Below, piece by piece: positions 16,771 through 23,885 of a stretch of 40,382 nt of DNA (positions are counted from its first letter, which is position 1; each line of letters opens with the position of its first letter). The position numbers were made by a program, and so were the translations under genes. The DNA is from JAWKRB01 sp041389885 (GTDB lineage: Bacteria > Myxococcota_A > Polyangia > Polyangiales > Ga0077539): contig JAWKRB010000048.1 in NCBI GenBank assembly GCA_041389885.1, forward strand, positions 1 through 40,382, written 5' to 3'. The notes beneath the pieces were generated by a model that saw only the letters and a list, made by a program, of their open reading frames with translations, was not told the DNA's origin and did no database searches.

Positions 16771-18120
16771 GTGCGCAAGGTGATCGTGGTCGGTGCGGGC
16801 GTGGCGGGGCTCTCCTTTGGCTGGTACGCACGGCGTGCGCGGCCCGATCTGGAGCTGACGATCCTTGAGGCGAGCGCCCGTGTGGGGGGGAACATTCGCA
16901 CCCTGCGCCGCGACGGGTGCGTGGTGGAGCTCGGCCCCGACGCGTTTCTCGCGATGCCGGGGGGCGCGGCGGCTTCGCTCTGCGAGGAGCTCGGGCTCGC
17001 CCCCCTCGCGTCGCCCGCGCAGTCGAAGGTGCTCGTGGCGCACGGGACGACGCTCCAGCCGCTGCCCGAGGGCCTGGCCATGGGGCTGCCTCGGAGCATG
17101 GGGCAGATGGCGCGCACGTCGCTGCTCTCTCCCTGGGGAAAGCTCCGCGCGGGCCTGGACCTCTTCATGCCCGCGCACCGCGACGAGGCGGTGTCGGTGG
17201 GCGAGCTCGTGGGTCGTCGCCTCGGCCGCGAGGTGAAGGACCGCCTCGTCGAGCCCATCGTGGGAGGCATCTATGGCGGCGACGTCGACGAGCTCGACGC
17301 GCACGTGATCATGCCCACCATCGCGAAGGTGAGGGGCTCGCTCATTCGCGCGATGGCCGCCGCGCCGAAGCCCTCGTCGGCGATGCCGCTCCGCGCCCCG
17401 GCCGGGGGGATGGACACCCTCACCGACGCCCTCGCCGACGCCCTCGGAGATCGAATTCGCCTGGGCGCCAGGGTGATGGAGCTCACCCGCTCGGGGGAGG
17501 GCTGGTCGGTGAGGCTGGAGGACGGCGGGCGGATCGAGGGCGACGAGGTGATCCTCGCGGCGCCGCCGCCGACGGTGGTGTCGCTGCTGCGCGGCGTCGA
17601 CGAGGGGGCGGCGGAGGCCGCGGGCGCGTTCAAGCTCCGGGCGGCGATGACGATCATCGCGGCCTTCGAACGCGACGCGCTGCGCTCGCCCGAGGCGAGC
17701 GGCGCGCTGGTCCCCCGGAGCGTCGACGAGCCGCTGCGCGCGCTGAGCGCGATGAGCTTCATCGACCGTAAATGGCCCGCCCGCGTGCCCGAGGCGCTCA
17801 CGGTGATTCGCCTCGCCGCACGCCCCGACCGCGCGCTCGAGTGGCTCGACGACGCCGACGACGCCATCGTCGCGCGCGCCCTCGCCGCGCTCCGCGTGCT
17901 CCTGCCCGCGCCCGACCCGCGGTGGACGGCGGTCGAGCGCTACGGCCAGGGCACGCCGCAGCCGACGCCGGGGCACGTCGCCCGGGTCGCCGCTGCCCGC
18001 GAGCGGGTCTCCGCCCTCGGGGGGCTCACGGTGCTGGGCGCGGCGTGGGACGGCCCTGGCATCGCCGGCTGCATCAGCGGCGCGAAGCGCGAGGCCGCGC
18101 GGGTGGCCGCCGCGCCGTAG
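16771..18120 (+). CDS. hemY: protoporphyrinogen oxidase (oxygen-dependent, FAD)
   Basis: The enzyme oxidises protoporphyrinogen IX to protoporphyrin IX, the step before iron insertion in heme synthesis, at the membrane surface. The N-terminal FAD fold is clear: KVIVVGAGVAGLSFGWYAR, then ILEASARVGGNIRT, and GCVVELGPDAFL. The C-terminal FAD motif is GLTVLGAAWDGPGIAGCI. The length (449 residues) matches the family. GTG 16771 is chosen because GGAG lies at 16761-16764; TTG 16759 would add four residues. It supplies heme for the many cytochrome-type proteins of this region (ctaB, diheme, octaheme, NOX), though it is not in one operon with them. Confidence 0.92.
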   Translation: MRKVIVVGAGVAGLSFGWYARRARPDLELTILEASARVGGNIRTLRRDGCVVELGPDAFLAMPGGAAASLCEELGLAPLASPAQSKVLVAHGTTLQPLPEGLAMGLPRSMGQMARTSLLSPWGKLRAGLDLFMPAHRDEAVSVGELVGRRLGREVKDRLVEPIVGGIYGGDVDELDAHVIMPTIAKVRGSLIRAMAAAPKPSSAMPLRAPAGGMDTLTDALADALGDRIRLGARVMELTRSGEGWSVRLEDGGRIEGDEVILAAPPPTVVSLLRGVDEGAAEAAGAFKLRAAMTIIAAFERDALRSPEASGALVPRSVDEPLRALSAMSFIDRKWPARVPEALTVIRLAARPDRALEWLDDADDAIVARALAALRVLLPAPDPRWTAVERYGQGTPQPTPGHVARVAAARERVSALGGLTVLGAAWDGPGIAGCISGAKREAARVAAAP

Positions 18121-18156
18121 TGTCCCTCGGCGCGAGCTCCGCGTTATGTTCGTGGG

Positions 18157-19902
18157 ATGCGCGCTTCATCCTGCTTTGGGCTCTCCCTGGTCCTCGCGAT
18201 GCTCCCGCTCGGCTGTGACGGGCCTCGGAGCACGGGCGGCGTGTTCAAGTTCGACGGGGGCCTCGACGACGACGCGCAGAGCTCCGACGACGCCGCGTCC
18301 GCGAAGGACGCGCAGGTCGGCGAGGACGCGCAGGTCGTGGCCGACGTCGTCGCCGAGGCCGACGCGCCCGCGGTCGAAGACGCGCCCGCGGTCGAAGACG
18401 CGCCCGCGGTCGAGGACGCGCCCGCGGTCGAGGACGCGCCCACGATCGAGGACGCGGGGCCGAGCTGCGAGGGCGGGCGGGTCTCGTGCGGGGGCGTGTG
18501 CGTCGACCCGAGCGCCGACGCCGCGAACTGCGGCGCCTGCGGCAACGCCTGCGCGATGGGGCAACGCTGCGACGCCGGCGCCTGCGTCGCGGCCTGCGAG
18601 GGCGGGCAGGTGCTCTGCGGGGGCGGCTGCGTCGACCCGAGCTCCGACGCGATGCACTGCGGCGCCTGCGGCAACGCGTGCGCCGGCGCGCCCAACGCCA
18701 CGGGGACCTGCGCGGGGGGGACCTGCGCGGTCACCTGCGCCTCGGGCTACGGCGACTGCGACGGCGACGCGAGCAACGGCTGCGAGACCAGCCTGACGGC
18801 GAACACCACGCACTGCGGCGCCTGCGGCGTGACGTGCCCCGGCGGCTCGCTCGCGGTGTGCGCGATGGGCGCCTGCGCGACGCAGTGCATGCCCGGGCAG
18901 ACCCTCTGCGGCTCGTCCTGCGCCGACATCCTCACGAGCCAGGACCACTGCGGCGCCTGCGGCAACGCCTGCGGCTCCGCGCCCAACGCCACGGGACGCT
19001 GCGTCCTCGGCGCGTGCCAGCTCAGCTGCGCGGCGAACTTCGGCGACTGCGACCGCGACGCGAGCAACGGCTGCGAGACCGACCTGCGCGCCAACGTGAA
19101 CCACTGCGGCGCCTGCGGCATGGGCTGCGCGACGCCTCCAGGGGGCGCGCCCAGCTGCGCCGCGGGGACCTGCTCGGCGACCTGCCCGACCGGGCGAACC
19201 CTGTGCGGCGGACTGTGCGTCGACACCCAGACCGACAACAGCCACTGCGGCCGCTGCGGCAACGCCTGCGGCACCTCGGCGACCTGCGGCGGCGGCAGCT
19301 GCTCGGTGCCGGTGCTGAACACCCGCTACAACCGGATCACCTCGCCGCAGAGCTTCATCGACGCGTGCAGCGCGGCGGGGCGGCTCACCTACCTCGCGAG
19401 CTCGGACGACGGCTCGGCGCGCGTGCCGCTGCCCTTCGCGTTTCGCTACTGGGCCACGAACATGAGCGCGGGCTCGCAGATCAACATCACCTCCAACGGC
19501 TGGATCGGGATGCTCGGCGACACCGCGGCCAGCCTCAGCGGGACGGTTCCCTCGACCAGCACGCCCAACGGCGTGATCGCGCCCTACTGGGGTGACAACT
19601 ACAACCGCTCGCCCGGGATGTGCGTGGCGACGGTGGGCTCGGCGCCCAACCGCCAGTGGGTGGTCGAGTGGCAGAACGCCTACCACTACGGGAGCGGGTC
19701 GCAGAGCCTCACCTTCGAGGTCGTGCTCTCGGAGACCAGCAACACCATCGATCTCGTGTACTCGACGATGACCGGCACGGGCACCCGCACGGTGGGCATC
19801 GAGAACCAGACCGGGAGCCTGGGCGTCGGTGGATGCACCACGGGCGCGTACTCCTGCGCGCCGACCTCGGGCACCCGCGTGCGCTTCTCGCCCATCCCCT
19901 GA
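18157..19902 (+). CDS. large Cys-rich repeat lipoprotein with C-terminal beta-sandwich-like domain
   Basis: A 581-residue protein with lipobox PLGC (Cys20). Five 6-residue VEDAPA-type repeats form an acidic spacer at about residues 68-100. Residues 105-385 hold repeated modules of the form C..G.C.D...D..HCGACGNAC, with inserted blocks such as FGDCDRDASNGCET. Such repeats are widespread in Myxococcota and can be mislabelled through Stig1-like matches. The last 190 residues (SNGWIGMLG, VIAPYWGDNYN, WQNAYHYGSGSQSLTFEVVL, TVGIENQTG) look like a nidogen-like beta domain found in surface proteins. It is likely anchored and surface-exposed, with an adhesive or structural role. That role is inference only. 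Confidence 0.85.
   Translation: MRASSCFGLSLVLAMLPLGCDGPRSTGGVFKFDGGLDDDAQSSDDAASAKDAQVGEDAQVVADVVAEADAPAVEDAPAVEDAPAVEDAPAVEDAPTIEDAGPSCEGGRVSCGGVCVDPSADAANCGACGNACAMGQRCDAGACVAACEGGQVLCGGGCVDPSSDAMHCGACGNACAGAPNATGTCAGGTCAVTCASGYGDCDGDASNGCETSLTANTTHCGACGVTCPGGSLAVCAMGACATQCMPGQTLCGSSCADILTSQDHCGACGNACGSAPNATGRCVLGACQLSCAANFGDCDRDASNGCETDLRANVNHCGACGMGCATPPGGAPSCAAGTCSATCPTGRTLCGGLCVDTQTDNSHCGRCGNACGTSATCGGGSCSVPVLNTRYNRITSPQSFIDACSAAGRLTYLASSDDGSARVPLPFAFRYWATNMSAGSQINITSNGWIGMLGDTAASLSGTVPSTSTPNGVIAPYWGDNYNRSPGMCVATVGSAPNRQWVVEWQNAYHYGSGSQSLTFEVVLSETSNTIDLVYSTMTGTGTRTVGIENQTGSLGVGGCTTGAYSCAPTSGTRVRFSPIP
18361..18456 (+). repeat. 18-bp tandem repeat, about five copies, in a lipoprotein linker
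   Basis: The unit GACGCGCCCGCGGTCGAA (or GAG) starts at 18361, 18379, 18397, 18415 and 18433, with a partial unit after. It encodes DAPAVE in the spacer behind the lipid anchor of the Cys-rich lipoprotein. Copies differ only at a few positions. Confidence 0.92.
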
Positions 19903-19944
19903 CGGGCGGCGCCGGCCACGGTGTCGTAGAGTCGCGCGGAGCCC

Positions 19945-20262
19945 ATGCAAGAAGTCCTCGTCGTCGCCATCGTGTTCGCGGTCCCCATCTCGGCGATCCT
20001 GTCGTGGTCGAGGATCAAGCTCCGGCGCCTCGGGCTCGAGGCCGGCGCCGCGGGCAACCGTCAGGTCGAGGAGCGCCTCGCGAAGCTCGAGGCGAGGAAG
20101 GCCGAGCTCGAAGAGCGCGTCGGCACCCTCGAGTCGATCATCACCCTCGACGCGCCGGTGCCCTCGCGCACCCGCGTGCGCGTCGAGGCCGCGCAGCTCA
20201 CCCGAGACGCCGACCGCGACGACGACGAGGCCGAGGCGGCCCCGCGTCGCGCGGCCCGGTAA
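19945..20262 (+). CDS. PspB-like small membrane protein with coiled coil
   Basis: A 105-residue protein with an N-terminal membrane helix (VLVVAIVFAVPISAILSW), a basic stretch and a coiled coil ending in LEERVGTLESIITLDAP. The layout and the 'ERLAKLE...RVGTLESI' pattern match the phage-shock protein PspB, whose helix and coiled coil help PspC sense envelope stress. The C-terminal 40 residues are an extra charged tail (RDADRDDDEAEAAPRRAAR). No pspA, pspC or pspF is nearby, so this is only a PspB-like assignment. It lies 42 nt after the Cys-rich lipoprotein gene and converges on the next gene. Confidence 0.62.
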   Translation: MQEVLVVAIVFAVPISAILSWSRIKLRRLGLEAGAAGNRQVEERLAKLEARKAELEERVGTLESIITLDAPVPSRTRVRVEAAQLTRDADRDDDEAEAAPRRAAR

Positions 20263-20280
20263 CGACAGGCGACGGGCGGG

Positions 20281-21429
20281 TCAGGCGCTGCCCCAGCGGG
20301 CGCGCCGCAGGCCGTCGAGCAGGGCGAGGGCGATGGGGCGGGGGGGCATGCCGCCTTCGCGCACGAGGGCCTCGGGCACCTCGGCGTCGAGCTCGCGCGC
20401 GAGGTCGCGCACGGCCTCGTCGCGGGCCGCGCGCACGGCCGCGCGCGCGTCGGCGTCGAGGGTCTCGTCGAGCCAGGCCGCCACCGACCACGCGAGGGCC
20501 GCGTGTCCGGTCTCGTCGTCGGCGATCACGTCCATCGCCTCGCGCACCGCGGGGTCTTCGGCGTGCGCGCGCTGGTAGTGCGCGACGAGGGCGCCGAAGG
20601 TCTCGCGCACGCAGCCCTCGACGGCGTTCTCGACGGCGATCGCCGTGAGGCCCCGCGGCGCCTGGAGCCCGAGGCGGACCTTGGGCGGCGTGGCTCCGCG
20701 GGCGCGGGCGAGGGCGCGGGTGATGCGCGCGTGCCGACGCTCCTCGTCGGCGGCGCGGGTGGCCTGCGCGACGAGGTCCGCGGGGGCGCCGTGGGCCGCG
20801 AGCTCGGCGCTCAGGGTGCGAAAGGCCACCACCGACGCGGCCTCGAGCTGCGCCGCCGCCGCGAAGTACCGACCGACGACATCGCCGTCGCGCGATGAGC
20901 TCGCGGTGAAGTCCTGCGTGCGCCGGCCGATGGCGCAGGTGGCGCAGTTCACCACCACCGACTCGCTCCCCGGCGCGCTGCGGTACACGCTGCAGGAGAA
21001 CGGCCTGTCGCCGTTGGGAAAGGCCGGGGCGCACCGCGTCGCGCACTGCTCCTGGGTGAGCGAGGCGCTGTCCATCCCCGGAGGGAGCTCGGAGATGCCG
21101 CAGGGGTAGGTCACCCGCTCGTTGCAGGTGTCGCGGTTGGCGACGGGCTCGCAGCCCTGATCCGCCGGGGGACTGACGACATCCGCCGGGGGACTGACGA
21201 CATCCGCCGGGGGACTGACGACGTCCGCGGGGGGATTGACGACATCCGCGGGGGGATTGACGACATCCGCGGGGGGATTGACGACATCGCTGGAGACCGC
21301 GGTGTCGGCCGAGGCCGCGGCGTCGGCGGTGGCGTTGACCACCGTCGAGCTGCACCCGGCGGCGGGCACCGCCAGCGCGACGAGGATGCCGCGAAAGAGT
21401 CGCCTGAGGTCATCTGCTTCGTGCTTCAT
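20281..21429 (-). CDS. lipoprotein with C-terminal ferritin-like diiron domain
   Basis: The 382-residue product has lipobox VPAAGC (Cys26) and a spacer of six PADVV(N/S)P repeats. A short Cys-rich part follows (CEPVANRDTCNERVTYPCG, CATRCAPAF, CATC). The last 190 residues form a four-helix bundle with a complete set of diiron ligands: Glu in AQLEAASVVAF, ExxH in ADEERRHARI, Glu in ENAVEGCVRETF and ExxH in ADDETGHAAL. Ferritin-like domains of this kind bind two irons and may act as oxidase, peroxide scavenger or iron store. Being lipid-anchored outside the cytoplasm is unusual. ATG 21429 has a good upstream GGGAGATCC. It is the last of three leftward genes and lies 17 nt after the cytoplasmic ferritin-like gene. 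Confidence 0.85.
   Translation of the reverse strand: MKHEADDLRRLFRGILVALAVPAAGCSSTVVNATADAAASADTAVSSDVVNPPADVVNPPADVVNPPADVVSPPADVVSPPADVVSPPADQGCEPVANRDTCNERVTYPCGISELPPGMDSASLTQEQCATRCAPAFPNGDRPFSCSVYRSAPGSESVVVNCATCAIGRRTQDFTASSSRDGDVVGRYFAAAAQLEAASVVAFRTLSAELAAHGAPADLVAQATRAADEERRHARITRALARARGATPPKVRLGLQAPRGLTAIAVENAVEGCVRETFGALVAHYQRAHAEDPAVREAMDVIADDETGHAALAWSVAAWLDETLDADARAAVRAARDEAVRDLARELDAEVPEALVREGGMPPRPIALALLDGLRRARWGSA
21160..21285 (-). repeat. 21-bp tandem repeat, six copies, in the ferritin-like lipoprotein linker
   Basis: Plus-strand units ATCCGCCGGGGGACTGACGAC occur at 21160, 21181 and 21202. The variant with GGGGATT follows at 21223, 21244 and 21265. On the coding strand they give PADVVSP and PADVVNP. 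The two sequence classes in blocks of three show recent array growth. Confidence 0.93.
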
Positions 21430-21446
21430 CAAGGATCTCCCTGGCA

Positions 21447-22178
21447 TCAATGGGGGGTGTTGGCGGTCTCGGGCGACCAGGCGACCTCGGCGTCGACGCC
21501 CAGGCGGGCGAAGCGAGGCGACCAGTCGCGCACGAACGTGCGGCGCACGACCTCGGCGTAGCGGGCGGGCGCCATCAGCCCCCAGCGCCGGTCGTCGTCG
21601 GAGATGGTGTCGTAGCCGTGGGCGTGCGCGGGGGCGTAGCTCGCGCGGATGCGCGCGAAGTACCCGGGGAGCTCGCGGGTGATCAGCCCGCGCACCGCCG
21701 CGCCCTGGGGGCCCTCGAGGAGCCACTCGAGGAGCGTCCAGCCGAAATCTCGGTGGCGCACCTCGTCGCGCAGGATGCGGTTGAGCGCGCGCCTCGCCAC
21801 GGGCACCGTGCAGTGCTCGCGAAGGTTCTTGAACAGCGGCACCGCGACGGTCTCGCCCAGGCAGAACGCGTCGACGCCCAGGCGCGCGATGGCGAGCTCC
21901 AGCGGCGCCGAGGGGTCGACGGGCATCGCGAGCGACTCCCGCGTGAGCGCCGGCGCGCCCGCGCCGCCCGCGGCGACGAAGGTCTCCATCGAGAGGTCGG
22001 CGTGGTCGATCTCGTCGGCCGCGATGCGCAGCCCGCCGAGGATGAGGTCGGGCGACGCGCCCGACTGCGAGAGCCAGAGCGTCAGGTGCTGCGTGAGCAC
22101 CGCCGAGCGGTACTCGGCCTCGACGCGGTGGATCCACTCCGTGCGAACGAGGTCCGAGGCGGTGGGGGTCTCCTCCAT
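21447..22178 (-). CDS. cytoplasmic ferritin-like diiron protein
   Basis: The 243-residue protein has no signal peptide. It carries a full diiron ligand set on four helices: Glu in HRVEAEYRSAVLTQHL, ExxH in AADEIDHADLS, Glu in CLGETVAVPLFKNLREHC, and ExxH in ILRDEVRHRDFGW. A conserved-looking tail (YDTISDDDRRWGLMAPARY, RTFVRDWSPRF) follows. ATG 22178 is chosen. ATG 22199 is an alternative that overlaps the end of the upstream gene by 10 nt. It sits between a Cys-rich lipoprotein and a lipoprotein with a related diiron domain, so the three probably act together. The reaction is unknown. Confidence 0.82.
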   Translation of the reverse strand: MEETPTASDLVRTEWIHRVEAEYRSAVLTQHLTLWLSQSGASPDLILGGLRIAADEIDHADLSMETFVAAGGAGAPALTRESLAMPVDPSAPLELAIARLGVDAFCLGETVAVPLFKNLREHCTVPVARRALNRILRDEVRHRDFGWTLLEWLLEGPQGAAVRGLITRELPGYFARIRASYAPAHAHGYDTISDDDRRWGLMAPARYAEVVRRTFVRDWSPRFARLGVDAEVAWSPETANTPH

Positions 22179-22189
22179 GGCGGGAGAGG

Positions 22190-23269
22190 TTACCTGCATA
22201 CGAACTCCGTGATGACCCACCGAGAGGTCATCGGGTTGCACTGCGCCTCGTTCTGCAGCTGCGTGTCGCCGCACACCGCGCCGGGGTAGCGGCACGGCTC
22301 GCTCGCGTCTCGAGCGCACGCCGAGCCCGCCCGCGGGCGCGAGGGCGGGCAGAAATCTCCGCACATCGCCCGATCGAGCCACCAGCGTCCGCCGCGGCAG
22401 GTGTAGTTCAGCGCCGGGCGATCGCCGCACTCGCCGTACGAACACCCGCCGGTCGCGGGCTGGTCGCACGCGTCGCCCTCGATGGGCGCGTCGTTCGGGC
22501 AGACCACCCTCGGCGGGCTGCAGGGCTGCTCGGTCACGCGCCATTGGCCCCCTACACAGCTCGCGGCGAGCGTCGGAGAGACTCCGCAGCTCCCATAGCT
22601 GCAGCTCGGAAAGCCCTCGGGGAGCGCGCAGGGCGACGAAGGCGCGGGCGCCTCGGCCGGGCACGCCGGGGGAGGCGGGTTGCAGCTCGCCTCGGCGACG
22701 ATCCAGACGCCGGCCTCGCAGCGCGCGAAGGTCGTGGGCGAGCCGTTGCAGTCGCCGTAGTTGCACGGCGTCGAGCTCGGCAGGGCGCACGAGGCGCCGG
22801 TCGTCGGCGCGGTGGCGGGGCACGTGGGGGGAGGCGGGTTGCACGTCGCCACCGCGAGGCGCCAGGTGTTCGCTTCGCAGATCGCCGTCACCTCGGGGCC
22901 CCGGAGGCAGTCGCTCCACCCGTAGTTGCAGGTCTGAGGGTCGAGGGCGACATCGCAGGCGTCCCCCTGCGCAGGACGCGAGGGCGGACACGCCCGCCTC
23001 GGCGGCGTGACCACGCACGGGGTCGACCGCACGCGCCACCGGAGGCTGCTCGCGTCGCACACGGCCTGCGTCACCGGGCGCCCCTGACAGCTCCCGTAGC
23101 CGCAGGTGCCGCCGCGAGACGCGGGCGCGCACGAGGCGCCGTCGACGGGCGCCTCGCTCGGGCATACGACCGTCGGCGTGACCACCGCGCCGCCGCACGC
23201 CGCGAGCGCCGCGCCGGCGACGACGGTGACCACCAGGGGAGCGCGAAGACCAGGGCGACGACGCATCAT
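22190..23269 (-). CDS. Cys-rich repeat lipoprotein, unknown function
   Basis: A 359-residue lipoprotein (ALAACGG, Cys25 from the first of two tandem ATGs). The mature part is about six copies of a roughly 50-residue module: CP..AP..G.SC..P....CNYGDC......C....W.V....C.PP.P.CP. Each has an aromatic Tyr-Gly before a Cys and a Trp in the second half, likely a small disulfide-bonded fold. No named family is recognised. It is the first gene of the leftward ferritin-like operon (12 nt before the next ATG) and is separated by about 150 nt from the rightward DUF309 gene, so its promoter must be in that gap. Confidence 0.8.
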   Translation of the reverse strand: MMRRRPGLRAPLVVTVVAGAALAACGGAVVTPTVVCPSEAPVDGASCAPASRGGTCGYGSCQGRPVTQAVCDASSLRWRVRSTPCVVTPPRRACPPSRPAQGDACDVALDPQTCNYGWSDCLRGPEVTAICEANTWRLAVATCNPPPPTCPATAPTTGASCALPSSTPCNYGDCNGSPTTFARCEAGVWIVAEASCNPPPPACPAEAPAPSSPCALPEGFPSCSYGSCGVSPTLAASCVGGQWRVTEQPCSPPRVVCPNDAPIEGDACDQPATGGCSYGECGDRPALNYTCRGGRWWLDRAMCGDFCPPSRPRAGSACARDASEPCRYPGAVCGDTQLQNEAQCNPMTSRWVITEFVCR

Positions 23270-23434
23270 GCGTGGAGACACAGCACTCCGCGTGCCGTCG
23301 CGCGAGCGACAGAAACCCCCGTCGATGCAGGCGTCGAGGCTGTGCCACGCGGGCGGGGTGATGGCACACCTGGGCGTCGTCGCCACGGCGCGCCTTGACC
23401 TGCCGCGGGGGCGCGAGGGAGGGTGCGCGGCGCG

Positions 23435-23860
23435 ATGGACGCAGACCGGGAGCTCACTCTGGCGGGCGTGGCCGACGGTCGGCGCGCCTGCTTCGACGCG
23501 GGCGCGGCGCGGTTCGACGCGGGGGCCTACTGGGACGCGCACGAGGCGTGGGAGGCGCGCTGGCGGGTCGAGCGCGACGAGGCGGCGAGGCGCTTCTTTC
23601 AGGGGATGATCCAGATCGCCGCGGCGCTGCACAAGCTCCAGGCGCAGCGGGCGCCCGAGGCGGCGGCCAGGCTGTTCGCGAAGGGGCTCGCCAAGCTCGA
23701 CGCGGCGCCGCCCGGCGTGGAGCTCGACCTGGCGCGGGTTCGGTCGGGCGTCGAGGCGTGCGCCCTCGGCCTGGCCGAGGGGCGCTTCGATCCGGGCGAC
23801 GTGCCCAGGCTCGGGGTGAACGGGGCGCCTGCGGCATCGATCGCCGACCCGATGCGTTGA
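23435..23860 (+). CDS. DUF309 family protein
   Basis: The 141-residue product shows the DUF309 core. FDAGAYWDAHEAWEARWR is the usual 'F..g.YweAHE.wE..W' signature with conserved His and Glu, followed by RRFFQGMIQIAAALHKLQ. The helical tail contains ARLFAKGLAKLDA. The function of DUF309 is not established; it is a small all-helical cytoplasmic protein. ATG 23435 is chosen, with GAGGGAGG at 23415-23422 upstream. GTG 23423 would add four residues. It ends 25 nt before the NOX-like gene, so the three rightward genes are probably one operon. Confidence 0.82.
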   Translation: MDADRELTLAGVADGRRACFDAGAARFDAGAYWDAHEAWEARWRVERDEAARRFFQGMIQIAAALHKLQAQRAPEAAARLFAKGLAKLDAAPPGVELDLARVRSGVEACALGLAEGRFDPGDVPRLGVNGAPAASIADPMR

Positions 23861-23885
23861 AGCAGGGGGCGCGGCTTGAGGTAGC

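Noticed and set aside
18157..19902. Tryptophan synthase alpha chain, a label sometimes given to such Cys-repeat proteins
   Set aside because: No TIM-barrel sequence is present; the repeats are extracellular Cys modules with a lipobox.
18166..19950. 594-codon leftward frame opposite the Cys-rich lipoprotein
   Set aside because: It has an Arg/Ala/Gly-rich shadow composition, while the other strand has a signal peptide and ordered Cys repeats.
21160..21285. Regular repeats that might suggest a CRISPR array
   Set aside because: Units are contiguous 21-mers without spacers and encode PADVV(S/N)P in frame, so this is a coding minisatellite.
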